Origin: Chimaeribacter californicus
GTDB taxonomy: Bacteria > Pseudomonadota > Gammaproteobacteria > Enterobacterales > Enterobacteriaceae
DNA length: 64,000 bases
Direction: 5' to 3'
Assembly: GCF_002858675.1 (NCBI RefSeq)
Contig: NZ_PJZF01000003.1
Coordinates: 248,001-312,000, forward strand
How positions within the stretch are numbered: position 1 is the first letter of the stretch; every line of letters begins with the position of its first letter. Made by a program: the position numbers and the translations under genes. A model generated the notes under the pieces. The model made no database searches, had not been told where the DNA came from, and saw only the letters and a list, made by a program, of their open reading frames with translations. Below are positions 15,001 to 21,300 of the stretch, piece after piece.

Positions 15001-17665
15001 TGATCAGGTTATCGCCGGTGACGGCGGCAATCGCCACCCCGCCCTGCGTCGGGATAATGCCGACGCTGCTGGTGGCGCTGACCGGGTTACCGGCGGCGTC
15101 GGTGGCCTGCACCGTGATGTCCGTGGTGCCGGGCGACAGGTCGCCCAGCTCGGCAGCCGTGAGCGTCAGCCGCCAGCTGCCGTCGGCCTGCACCACCGCC
15201 GTGCGCAGCAGCGACGGCCCGATCAGGATCGACAAGGTCTGCCCGGCTTCCATGTTGGTGGTGGTGCCGCTGAGCACCTGTGCCACGCCCAGTTCCGCGC
15301 CGTCTGCGGTGTTGTCCCCGGCGAACGGGTCCAGGCTCACGGTGGGGGCGGCGGCCGGGTCGGCATGCAGGTAGAGGTTCTGGGTGACGCTGGCCGGGTT
15401 ACCGGCGGCATCGGTGGTGGTGACCACCAGCGGGTAGGTGCCGGTGGGGTACGTCAGGGTGTTGGCCGGGATAGTCGCCGTCCAGCTGCCGTCGGCGGCA
15501 ATCACCGGCGTATAGCTCACGCCGTTCAGCGTCACGCTGAGGGGCGCGCTGGGGTCAGAGGTGGTGCCGCTGACGATGATGTCACTCTGCGCCTCGGCGA
15601 TGTTGATGGTCTGGTCACCGGCGACCGCATCAACCATCAGCACCGGGGCGGCGGTGTCGCTGGTGACGGTGGCGGCGAGCGGCGTCACGTTACCGGCGGC
15701 GTCCGTCACGGCGATGTCAAGGGTGGTGGTGCCCTGCGGCAACGCCTGAAGCGTGCCGGACGGCAGCGTGAGCGCCCAGTTCCCGGCTGCGTCCACGCTG
15801 CCGGTGTAAAGGGTGCCGTTCACCGACACCGTCACGCCCTGGCCCGCACCGGGCAGGCCGGTGGTGCCGCTCAGGAGCAGATCGGTGCCCGCCTCCGCGG
15901 CGTTGATGATGTTATCTGCGGCGATCGGGTTCACCGTCGGCAGCCCGGCCACCGTCAGGGTGGCGCTGGCATTGGCCGCCACCCCGCCCGGCGTGGTGAC
16001 GCCGGCGGTCAGGGTGGTGGTACCGCTGGCGAGCAGCGCCAGATCGGCAGCCGGGACGCTGGTGCTCCAGCTGCCGTCCGCGCCCACGGCGGCGGTGTAG
16101 GTCACGCCGTTCAGCACCAGGGTGACCGTCTGCCCGGCAGCGACCCCGGTGGTGGTGCCGCTCAGCGTCTGGTCAGAGAGCAGTTCGGTACGGTCGAGTA
16201 TGTTGTCCCCGGTAAACGGGGCCAGCGTCAGCGTCGGCAGGGTTGCGCCGGGGTTCACGGTGATGGTTTCACTGTCCGCGGCCGGTACCCCTGCCAGCGT
16301 GGTGACCGTGGCGGTGAGGGTACTGCTGCCGTTGGCGAGCAGGGCCAGATCGGCGGCCGGGACGCTGGTGCTCCAGCTGCCGTCCGCGCCCACGGCAGCG
16401 GTGTAGGTGACGCCGTTCAGCACCAGCGTCACGGTCTGCCCCGCTTCCACGCCGGTGGTGGTGCCGCTCAGCGTCTGGGCAATCTGCGCCTCGGTGCTGT
16501 CAAGCACGTTGTCCCCGGCAAAGGCGGCCAGGGTCAGCGTCGGCAGGGTGGCCCCGGTGGTATTCAGCACCACGCTCTGGGTCACGGTGGTGGTGTTACC
16601 GGCGGCATCGGTCAGGGAAGTAGTCAGCAGATAGGTGCCGTTGGCGGCCCCGTTCAGCGCCCCGGCCGGGATCGTCACACTCCAGCTGCCGTCAGCATTG
16701 ACGGTGCCGGTGTAGGCGGTGCCGTTCAGGGTCACAGTGACGGCCTGCCCCGCCTCAGAGGCACCGGCGCTGCCGCTGACCACCAGGGGTTGGGCGGCTT
16801 CGGTGGCATCAATCAGGTTGTCACCGGCCACGGCATTGACGGTGACGGCAGGCGCGGTGGTGTCCACGGTCACCGTCAGGGTCGCCTGTCCGCTCAGCCC
16901 GGCGGCATTGGTCACGGTCACGCCGAGCAGGTAGCTGCCGTCCGCCAGCCCTTGCAGGGCGGAGGCAGGCACAGTGATGCTGAAACTGCCGTCAGCGGCC
17001 ACGACGCCGCTGTAGGTCACGCCGTTCAGCGTCAGCAGCACGCTGCTGCCGGCTTCGGCATTCTGTACGGTGCCGGTCAGGGTCTGGGTGGCCTGCGCCT
17101 CGCTGTTGTTGAGCAGGTTATCGGCGGCAAACGGCGTCAGGGTGACGACCGGTGCTGCGCCCGGCGTCACGGCTCCGCCGTCCCCGTCCCCGGCGCTGCC
17201 GCCCCCACCCCCGCCACCGCCTGCGGCCAGCGCCACCCCACCGCCCAGCGCCACGGCCCCAATCCCGGCCAGTGCCAGCGGAGACAACGCAAAGGCAGAG
17301 CCGGCGGCAATCAATGGCCCGATGCTGTCAAGCGCTGCGAACGCCGGTACCACGGCCGTAGGGGCCGCTGTCGCCGCCGCATCCGCAAACACCGCATGGT
17401 CGAGCAGCCCGGTGCCGTCATCAAAGACCAGTTCACTGTGCAGCCCTTCTGCATTGTTCAGGAAGAAGCTGCGGTAGGTCATGGTTGAGCCGTCCTGCAT
17501 ATGCAGGATCAGGTCATTGCCGACCCGTTCATAGCGCACCACCAGCGCCCGCGTGCCGTTAACACGCACGATGCTTGATTCAGTCAGGGAAAGAGTCTGG
17601 GTGCCGTCCGGGACGTGGGTAATGACATCACCGGAAGTGCGGGAAAGGATGTTTGCGGTTGCCAT
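1..17665 (-). CDS. Ig-array protein 1: giant BapA/LapA-like T1SS adhesin, partial (C-terminus beyond left edge)
   Basis: Seen: a frame open on the minus strand from ATG at 17665 to the window edge gives 5,888 residues without reaching the end. An AGAGGC Shine-Dalgarno lies just before the ATG. Residues about 1-95 resemble the BapA-prefix domain (NDLILHMQDGS, then a SELVFDDGTG motif). Residues about 111-156 are a hydrophobic Gly/Ala segment ending in a run of eight glycines. From about residue 171 there are 56 complete Ig-like modules and one cut module, each with a GDNxLNxAEA opening, a TVTLNGxTYTATV core, ADGSW and VTDAAGN. Known: such proteins (BapA, SiiE, LapA) are exported by T1SS, held at the outer membrane by the N-terminus, and act in biofilm or host adhesion. 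Inferred: a cell-surface adhesin. The secretion signal and transporter genes are not in view. It is by far the largest of the six neighbours and contains a block mirrored by protein 2. Confidence 0.9.
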   Translation of the reverse strand, partial: MATANILSRTSGDVITHVPDGTQTLSLTESSIVRVNGTRALVVRYERVGNDLILHMQDGSTMTYRSFFLNNAEGLHSELVFDDGTGLLDHAVFADAAATAAPTAVVPAFAALDSIGPLIAAGSAFALSPLALAGIGAVALGGGVALAAGGGGGGGGSAGDGDGGAVTPGAAPVVTLTPFAADNLLNNSEAQATQTLTGTVQNAEAGSSVLLTLNGVTYSGVVAADGSFSITVPASALQGLADGSYLLGVTVTNAAGLSGQATLTVTVDTTAPAVTVNAVAGDNLIDATEAAQPLVVSGSAGASEAGQAVTVTLNGTAYTGTVNADGSWSVTIPAGALNGAANGTYLLTTSLTDAAGNTTTVTQSVVLNTTGATLPTLTLAAFAGDNVLDSTEAQIAQTLSGTTTGVEAGQTVTLVLNGVTYTAAVGADGSWSTSVPAADLALLANGSSTLTATVTTLAGVPAADSETITVNPGATLPTLTLAPFTGDNILDRTELLSDQTLSGTTTGVAAGQTVTLVLNGVTYTAAVGADGSWSTSVPAADLALLASGTTTLTAGVTTPGGVAANASATLTVAGLPTVNPIAADNIINAAEAGTDLLLSGTTGLPGAGQGVTVSVNGTLYTGSVDAAGNWALTLPSGTLQALPQGTTTLDIAVTDAAGNVTPLAATVTSDTAAPVLMVDAVAGDQTINIAEAQSDIIVSGTTSDPSAPLSVTLNGVSYTPVIAADGSWTATIPANTLTYPTGTYPLVVTTTDAAGNPASVTQNLYLHADPAAAPTVSLDPFAGDNTADGAELGVAQVLSGTTTNMEAGQTLSILIGPSLLRTAVVQADGSWRLTLTAAELGDLSPGTTDITVQATDAAGNPVSATSSVGIIPTQGGVAIAAVTGDNLINAAEAAAGVTLQGSTQNVPENSVVTVTLNGITYTATTQADGSWSLEVPAADAQALVDGSYPVTAATTDNNGTAVTTTTTVTTVITTLPVVTINPPLGDGVLNLAEAAMDQTLTGSTGVAGAGQRVTLTLGNVAYNATVAADGSWSLVVPAADLQALSSGSVPYSVLATDAAGNSNTLTGSLPVDFGAPTLTLNPVAGDGILNGAEQQVAQILSGTAFGVEAGQSVTVTLNGVNYSAPVLAGGNWQVEIPAADLALLTNGGVTLTATVADAAGNSVTESQTLIVNNTLGGLAVDPVAGDNRINAAEATAPLVLTGSAANVAEGSPVTVTLNNVTYTAAVGADGRWAVTVPVADVAALPDGTNTLTLSATDAGGTALSSSVDLDTRITTLPAPVADAPFGDGTLSGPEAAVDQTLTGTTGVTGTGQTVVVNLNGVDYAATVQADGSWSATVPAADLQAIPAGSATLTVTATDPAGNSDSSTTPVTVLGSSNLIAIDPVTGDNLVNADEAAGGITLSGTADSLPAGSTLTLTLAGQTYTTTTAADGSWTYDVPEADVLAWTGNPVTLVVAAPDGTSSSVEIGNYVTNPAAPTFDVPFGNNVLNIEEAAVDQLLTGTTGITGAGQTVSVTLGDTAYPGSVDANGNWTVTLPSAALQALADGSTPIEVTVSDVAGNSATVSQTPTVALTAPTLTVATVADDNVINYAEAQADIAVSGTASLPDTTVTLTLGGQTFTTQTNADGDWTLALAGGTLSAGGAFPDGTYPLAVTVTDSNGNSTTTTQNVLINADADSLPTLTVDAVSGDNQLTEAEHQVSQTLSGTTTNVDPGQIVTVTLNDQTYTATVQGDGSWSVIVPAAEVAALPAGASTVVANVSDSAGNPAPTAEQGITVDDAQGGIAIDTVASDNRVNAAEASEDLVVQGTTANVADNTPVVMTFAGRSFFSRVQSSSWSVVVPAEVVQEVGDGTVVATATTTQTDGTTATNEQPVSLYVNPVPVASLDTPFGDGYLSAQDITTPQTLTGRTGVTGAGQTINLTLADIPLTGTVDNDGVWRVTVPVEVLQQLAEGNVAINVEVQVQDAGGNTSSTTGNAVVDLTAPVVTIDTLAGDDILNAAEQAVPLVVSGTATGGVEGQTVTVTLNGVTYTATVQASGSWQLTVPAADLAALTNGGLTVTATVNDLAGNPGTANHVLIVNTTLGGIAIDAIAGDNALSAAEAGQPLVISGTTANVTPGSSVSVAVAGTTYTGTVNADGSWAVTVPAAAVGALPDGLNSVTATVTDAGGTGETATATLDVHITNLPQAALDAPATLNADSAQADLAITGTSGVSGDGQSVTLTLNGQSFTGLVGSDGTWRVTLPSAALQALTDGDYPLTVTLTDAAGNTSTATGSLPVDVTAPQLAIDPITGDNLLNQTDVQAGIAVTGQSDDIDGTVTVAFNDQTFTATVGADGSWSVAIPADALAGLDGRYPLTATLTDAAGNPATFSQTVTVDATDLPQLTLDPFTGDNQLDSAERGVAQTLSGTTTNVEAGQTVTVTLNGTTYTTTVLADGSWNLIVPAADLALLGTGPATLSATVTDLAGNSVTADETFTVVTGQEGVAIDTLSEDNFLNAEEAAAPLVVSGVVVGVPEGNTVTVTLDGVTYTATVNADSTWRVEIPTDDLAALADGTYSVTAQALDNNGATVTAAHDLVVLINNLPQPLSTTPFGDGYLNISEAAAGQVLAGQTGVTGTGQTVTVTLAGQNFTATVDENGLWSAAIPAEVLQSLTNGLVNYTVTANDAAGNSGTSTGAFTVDFTAPGLNISPLTTDNIVNITEAAGELTLRGTSADIPLNGTDGGTVVVTLNGETYTTTVTEEGTWSVPLPAGALAGLPDGNYPITAAITDDAGNSTTVTGSVTLATDPANAPQLTLNPFAGDNLINGAEQNTTQLLSGTATNVEEGQVVTLTLNGRTYTATVQPDNSWSTTVPANDLRLLGNGTTTLSASVENVAGNSGTADTTLTVNLDQGGLSLNPLAGDNLLNAEEAANDLVVSGTSLDVPAGTTISVAFNGETYTTQANEQGVWSITVPSAALALLPDGPQTVAVTSTDSAGNAVTTSTTLTVYLNALPAPALNLPFGDGVLNAAEAQVPQTLTGTTGITGAGQSVSLNLGGTIYTGTVDENGNWSLTLPAQAMSDLPDGTTTLPITVSDLAGNTATLNGSVQLDFTAPVVVVNPIANDNIANAAEIAAGVVVSGSGSEVGDVVTVTILFNGISYDAIVQPGGGWSLTLPPAALANLPDGNYDLSINLTDAAGNTSVLIQTLVLDGATENLPVLTINPVTGDDILNGAEIQSAQLISGVAQNVESGQLVQVTLGDNTYTAQVQAGGVWSVSVPAADLALLGNGGQTISAGVVDVAGNLTTASRPITLNTALGGLSIDPVTGDNLINAAEAGAAITLSGNTANVAQGATVTLTLNGLTYTTTVGADGSWTATVPAEDTALLADGSLLLTATVTDNGGTEQTANVTLGVFTTPVPEPTVNTLFADGILSSSEAAESLGQSIAGNTGITGNGQTVVVTLAGQQINAVVDNTGAWSATLPSSLLSGLDGGSNSLTVVATDAAGNTNQIQSTFQVDFTPPTLTLDPIAGDNILINSDVNTAITGTTNAVGQTVVVTIFGVPYQAEVLEDGSWSLFLSGLNQMPNGTYPVIVSVTDVAGNVTTLADELQVARNPDIAITRDAFTGDDVLNAADVQVDQVVTGSTVGVESGQTLTLRFNGTDYTTTVTSGGGWSVTIPESELAGLANGEQVIIETRVSDVYGNPAVQSSSVTVNLDQGGIAFDPVTGDNYINAQEATGEIVLSGTTANVADGATLALTFDGQSYTTTVAADGSWRFTVPAADVAALPEGDVPLTATVTDLGGTELIQTQDVGVHITTLPAPALSTPLGDGFLGTAAAGQDQYLSGSTGISGAGQTVFVTLRSFRYSARVNSDGSWTATLPAEDLQTLPEGSTPIVVTASDIAGNTVTTTSAITVDFTAPVLAVATVATDNAVSAAEAQQPFTVSGTAPAGEAGQTVTATLNSVSYTTAVLADGTWALEIPAGALAGQPDGSYPLVVTLTDAAGNASTSTTALTLAATLPQPQVDTPLQNSYLNAAEAATAQTFSGNSGVAGSGQSVIVNLNGADYPATVDADGNWTLTLQPAVLQALPAGTQPMLVTVTDAYGNQGSIESALIVDYSAPALNVTPVAGDNTLNAAELTGSVLFTGTTGATEAGQLVTLDFNNQTYQTQVQEDGSWSITLPAAVSQTLADGTYPATVTLLDAAGNTAVQTLSVVVAASAAALPTLTVLTVSGDNYVNQAEAAADVTVTGSSTNLAAGQPVTVTLADQTFTGTVAADGTWSVIVPSAAVAALGDGTQSFTVSAADVAGNPANNIGQFTLVAQAASLPAVSLDPVSNDGVINAQEVQNALTLTGSSQNVPEGSTLTIGLSGLLTYTATVNADGSWSVLVPSADLQTLPQGANSVTVTGSDVAGNPATGSENFTVDTALPLLNVTTSLGADATLNQAEALAGLVVSGTAEAGLPVNATLNGITYSVVSASDGSYSLTIPAGDLQQLPDGVTTLDITLTDASGNLTAQELPVTVAINTLPALTLDTPFGDGLLNAAEAATAQVLSGTTTNLTAGTPVTVTIGSLSFAATVNADNTWSVTIPANTLTPLGDGAEQVLVSAADVAGNPASASASAELLVTALPVAAIATPFVTGQLNAATAATDQVISGSTGVTGSGQTVTLTLDGEPVTTTVDESGLWSATLTSAQLSALSDGTHTLDVTVADRAGNTSSSATAFTAIVNNLPDITFNLPFGDGIINAAEAAQGGALSGNTGISGVQTVVVNVNGTLYPADVDPTTGDWSLTLSPALLTTLPDGAWPGSVTVTDAVGNTSTLSGDLFIAINNLPVASLNAPFGDAQLNIAEAAAGQTLSGKTGLNADGQTVTVAIDGGTPLTAGVTTNGDWTLDLTPAQLQALSDGTHSLLVTATDYAGNTSTTSLGFVASLTALDPVVDTPFTDGVLNIAEAAGVVTITGNTGEVGVGQGAQLTLDLDGISYPGTVDAQGNWTVTLPAGALSGLPDGQHELDITLVDQAGNVATDVLAFTAALTAPLPAFSVTTGEGVINAAAVANGIVMSGTTGATGAGQTAIVTLGGTPYTATVAEDGSWTLPLSSAQLGALGQGDQPLILNVTDSAGNTATLNDSVRVDTTVPAIESLVFSAGDTLDYVESFTTQTLSGTTTSAEAGDIITVSIGDATQSGVVDADGSWSVNLTPALLAGLDEAGAIGVAITDLAGNTSNTSLPVAVDLTPPAAPAVAVVALGGDNIINASDAQTLFLTGRFFRLATGSAGTVTVTRADGTVLGTTPISGTDGEWSVGIANTAANLPDGTQALTVTLATATTTLTSTTTVLVDRTAPTLTLDPFTGDNTLNAGELTSSQTLSGTASATEAGQTVTLTLDGNTFRAVVQANGTWSTTVPSSALQALTDGSYPITATVTDEAGNTTTQTQTLTVDTAAPLITVAALAGDNILNAADILTTQVLTGTAAGAEGQTIGLYLGDGSPLATAVVSQTGTFSLDLTPEVLGSLTEGALVFGLRVGDEAGNTTAATVTVNKVVNSALNLVVDSVFGDNTLNALDTAVAQTISGVATSAGIGATVAVTLGGTTLTADVGQNGQWAIVVPPNVLGLLSDGNLALDVTLTDAAGNTRTVGETVTAIINDVPVVGELTGLFGGDNRINVAEALAGQTLSGVIDAAAGSTVTVTLGTRAYQSLVGAGGSWSVTLPSADLSALAVGNLALGLSVVDPAGNVATGSTTIGVFNTQPTITLNPIFGNGLLNIADTLVNQTISGVVNNAAPGSTVTLAIGNSTLSAVVGNNGSFSAVVTPDILSTLTSGTLTVGATLNGLAGNTATASAAVTVDVTAPTITLNPLFGDALLNAADATVNQLIGGTIANAEAGSRVVVSIGSQQYVTTTAADGTFSLALTPSVLRTLTDGTLSVGVSV
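5708..11426 (-). repeat. Co-linear paralogous block, copy in gene 1 (modules 20-38)
   Basis: This stretch of gene 1 encodes 19 Ig-like modules that match, one to one and in the same order, the whole module array of gene 2 (about 19014-24750). Paired markers include GDNQLDSAERGVAQ in both, VPYQAEVL in both and ITRDAxxGDDVLNAA in both. Boundaries are approximate, since they were set from translated motifs rather than a nucleotide alignment. Confidence 0.8.
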
Positions 17666-18103
17666 ATGCTGCCTCTTCTCCAAATCGTCGTAAAAAATCC
17701 CATGACAGCACGCTTTACCCTTTCATAAACAACGGCCTGACATAAAATGGCCCGTCCTGAGCAGCAGAGATGCAGTAGGGGAAATCAACTAAAAGCCCTG
17801 GAATTCCGTGGCTTGTTTTTTCAATCTGGCGTGGCGGCAGCAACAAGGGATTGCAAAATAAGAAACAGAAGCAAAATGTCTATCGTTACCCTGATTATTG
17901 ATAAGCAGTCCTTTCTTAAATCAGTGGCTCTCTAGGTATATGTGGCAAAAGCCGTCTCTGCTTAAAAAAGAATTTATCAAAAAGATAAAAAATATTTATT
18001 GCGGGACGGTATTTTTTAAAAATCAAGCCTGATAAACCGGTTTATGCAATTAAATTTTCCAAATAATCTTCTGATTTAAAACAAATTTAACTTAATGAAT
18101 CAT

Positions 18104-18140
18104 AATTTAACTTAAGTCGAACATAATAAAAACAACTTTT
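18104..18140. promoter_or_regulatory. Shared upstream element A, copy 1
   Basis: This 37-bp sequence begins with AATTTAACTTAAGTCG and ends ACAACTTTT. It aligns without gaps to 49026-49062, with 31 of 37 positions identical by eye. It contains the palindromic core ACTTAAGT. It lies about 440-475 bp upstream of gene 1, and the other copy about 280-320 bp upstream of gene 6. These are the only two cluster members with a BapA-like N-terminal domain. A regulatory role is inferred from the conservation only. Confidence 0.5.
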
Positions 18141-18326
18141 ATCATTTTTGAAGCCAGCCCGATAACACTTCAGTTAAATTTATATATTTCGCAGACTGAA
18201 TCGTATTTGCCGGCGCGTGCGGCCGCGCTACAGGGGGTCAGCAGGGCCGTAACCTATCTGTTTTGGTTATCTGTTTACGGTTTCTTTCTCTTTTTTCCCG
18301 TTGAGATCCCGCGCACAGTTCCGGCC

Positions 18327-18353
18327 ACAAAAAAGCCGGGTTGCCCCGGCTTT
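18327..18353 (-). terminator. Rho-independent terminator of Ig-array gene 2
   Basis: Read on the minus strand, a perfect 9-bp stem (AAAGCCGGG / CCCGGCTTT) with a 4-nt loop is followed by a U run. It sits about 20 bp past the stop codon of gene 2. Confidence 0.85.
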
Positions 18354-18371
18354 GGTCATCACACGTCTGAT

Positions 18372-21300
18372 TTACCCCTGTTGCACCTGAATACCGTGCT
18401 GCACCAGCACATCCCCCAGGGTATTCCCGCTCTCCAGCGCACTGTTGTGGTAGACGTCAAAGGTCAGGCCGTCCACCACCCGCTGACCGGTGGTGGCCCA
18501 GGTATTGCCGTCGCCCGCCAGGGTGAGCTGGCTGCCGTCCGCCCCGCGCACAAACAGGTTTTCGCCGGGCTGGTCCGTCAGGGTTTGCGCGCCCTGGAGA
18601 TCCAGCCGCAGGCTGTTGGTGCCGCTCTTGCCCAGGTCAACGATCTCTACCTGCTCCACCTTCAGCCCCAGTGAGGCCAGGTCCAGATGCTGGTCCGTCC
18701 CTGCCAGCAGCAGCGTATCGATGCCGCTGCCGCCCGCCAGGTGTGTGATGTCGAGGGTATGCAGCGCAAAGGTGTCGTTGCCGCTGCCGCCCACCGCCTC
18801 ACTGCCGGGGGTAGTGAGATCGAGCGTCAGCCCGCCGATGGAATAGGCGGCCTCACCCGGCAGGGCGTCTGCGGCGGCAGGCGCGGCCTGGGCGGTGCTG
18901 AGCGTGCTGTCGGTGTGATCCACCGCCACCGCCCCGCTGCTGACTGACGCCACTGACAGGCTCTCTGCGGTGACGGTGCTTTCGGTGGTGGTGGCCGCAG
19001 CGGGCGGTGTGCCCAGCGTCACCGTATTTTCGAGCGTGGTGACGTTGCCCGCGGCGTCGGCAAGGCTGGCGGTCAGCGGGTAGTTGCCGTCCGGCTGCCC
19101 CGCCAGCGCGCGCGCCGGGATCGCCACCGACCAGCTGCCGTCATCCTGTACTGCGGCGTGGTAGGTGACGCTGTTGAGCATCACCGCCACCAGCAGCCCG
19201 GCAGCGGCGGCCGTGGTGGTGCCGGTCACGGCAAAGCCGCTCTGCACCTCGCGCGCGCTGATCAGGTTGTCACCGGTGACCGGGTTCACCTGCAAGGGGG
19301 GCGGCGTGAAGTCCACATTCACATTGCCGGTGGCCTCACGGCTGTTGCCTGCCGCATCCCGCGCGGTCACGGTCACCGTGGCGCGCCCTTCCGGCAATGC
19401 CTGAAGATCGGCCGCCGGGACGCTTACCGTCCAGGCACCGCTGTTGTTGACGATGGCGTTATAGCGCGTGTCGCCCAGCATCACGCTGACCTGCTGCCCT
19501 GGCCCGCTGACGCCGGTGGTGCCGGAGAGCGCCTGCCCGGCGGCGGCTTCCGCTGCGCTCAGCGCGCCGTCCGCAAACGGGGTGTCGAGCGTCGGCGCGG
19601 GCAACGCCGTGATGTGCACGCCGATGTCCACAGTCTGGGTGATCAGCGTGCCGTCCACGTCCGTGACCGAGGCGGTCAGCGGCACGCTGCCGTCCGGCAG
19701 GCCGGCCACATCCGCGGCGGGCACGGTGAATTGCCAGCTGCCGTCGGCCGCCACCGTCGTGGTGTAGTGGTGGCCGTCAAAGGTCAGCGCCAGCGCGGCC
19801 CCCTCGGCCACATGGGCCGTGACGCCGCTCAGTACCACCGCCCCGGCGGCCTCTTCCGCATTCAGGGTGTTATCCCCGGTGACCGGGTTAAGCGCCAGCC
19901 CGCCCTGCTCAAGATCCACCGTGGCGGCGCGGCTCTGCACCGCCGGGTTGCCGTGGATATCCGTGACCCGCGCCTCGATGATGATCCGCTCCCCGCTCTC
20001 CAGCCCGGCCAGCGCCGACTGCGGGATAGTGACGCGCCAGTCGCCGCCGGAGGAGACAGTGGTGGTGTAGTTGGTGCCGTTAAAGCGCAGGGTCAGCGTC
20101 TGCCCCGCCTCCACGCCCACGGTGTGGCCGGTGACCACCTGATCCACCTGGATTTCGGCGGCGTTCAGCACGTCATCCCCGGCCAGCGCATCACGGGTAA
20201 TGCCGAGGTCGAGGTTGCGCGCCACCTCGATTTCGTCCCTGATGGTGGTGACGTTCCCGGCAGCATCGCTGACGCTGACGGTGATCGGGTAGATGCCGTT
20301 CGGCATCTGGTTCAGTCCGCTGAGGTAGAGCGCCCAGCTGCCGTCCCACAGCACTTCCGCCTGGTACGGCACGCCAAACAGCGTCACCACCGCTTTCTGG
20401 CCCACCGTGTCCATGTCGGCGGTGCCGGAAATGGTGGGGTTGGTGTCGCTGTTAAGCAGCACGTTGTCCCCGGAGATCGGGTCCAGCGTCAGCGCCGGTG
20501 GGGTGAAGTCCACCTGGAAGCTGCCTTCCGCCTGCCCCTGGTTACCGGCGGCATCGGTGGCCGTCACGGTCACGCTGTGCTGGCCGTCCGGCAGGCCGGT
20601 GAGCCACGCGGCAGGCAGCGTGGCGCTCCAGGCACCGGTAGCGTCTACTGTGGCGTGGATCTGCTGGCCGTTCAGGGAGACCACCACATTCTGCCCGTTA
20701 CCCGTTATGCCGGTGTTCCCGGCGATACTCTGCCCCAGCGGCTGTGCCGCGTCAGGCTGGCCCAGCAGGCCATCGGCAAACAGGGTGTTCACCGTGGGCG
20801 ACGGCACGGTGTGCACCGCCACGCCCAGCGCGGCGGTGGCGTAGAGCTGCCCGCTGCTGAGGCTGGCGGAACGCGCCACCAGCGACAGGATGCCGTCGGG
20901 GAGCTGTGCGGCATCGGCCGCCGGGATCGTCGTTGCCCAGTGGCCCTCCGCGTCCACCCGGGCGGTGTAGCGGTGGCCGTTCAGCGTCAGGTTGACCACG
21001 GTGCCGGTAGCGACCCCGAGGGCGTGGCCGCTCAGGGCGATGCCCGCGCCCGCCTCTGCGGCGTTGATCAGGTTGTCGCCGGTGACCGGATCGATGCTCA
21101 GCCCGGCGCGGTCGGTATTGACGTTTACAAAACGGGTGGCGGTGGCGATGTTACCGGAGAGATCCGTCACGCGCCCCAGCAGGGTGACACGCCCGCTGTT
21201 CAGATCCGCCAGATCCTCAGCCGGCACGGTGATCGACCAGATCCCGCCTGACTGAATCACCGTGGTGTAGGTGTCCGCGCCGATTTTCAGCTGCACCTGC

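Larger units (their letters stand above)
17666..18371. promoter_or_regulatory. AT-rich intergenic region upstream of Ig-array gene 1
   Basis: This 706-bp gap contrasts sharply in base composition with the GC-rich genes on either side. It holds the terminator of gene 2 (18327-18353), a 37-bp element shared with the region upstream of gene 6 (18104-18140), and a TTGATAAGCAG motif (17898-17908) also found, with one change, upstream of genes 3 and 6. A short GC-rich patch lies near 18205-18260. I see no convincing gene. The promoter of gene 1 should lie here but cannot be placed exactly. Confidence 0.6.

Noticed and set aside
10532-17488. A 2,318-codon stop-free frame on the plus strand, and similar long ones at 22011-24983, 19158-21251, 28470-30533 and elsewhere across the cluster
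   Set aside because: They lie antisense to the Ig-array genes. They result from GC-rich, strongly biased codon use, which removes stops on the opposite strand. The products are low-complexity Gly/Arg/His/Gln-rich, with no recognisable domains. The minus-strand frames have coherent Ig modules, ribosome-binding sites and terminators.
17747-17935. A 62-codon plus-strand frame in the gap upstream of gene 1
   Set aside because: It has no convincing ribosome-binding site, no similarity that I recognise, and it overlaps the likely promoter region of gene 1.
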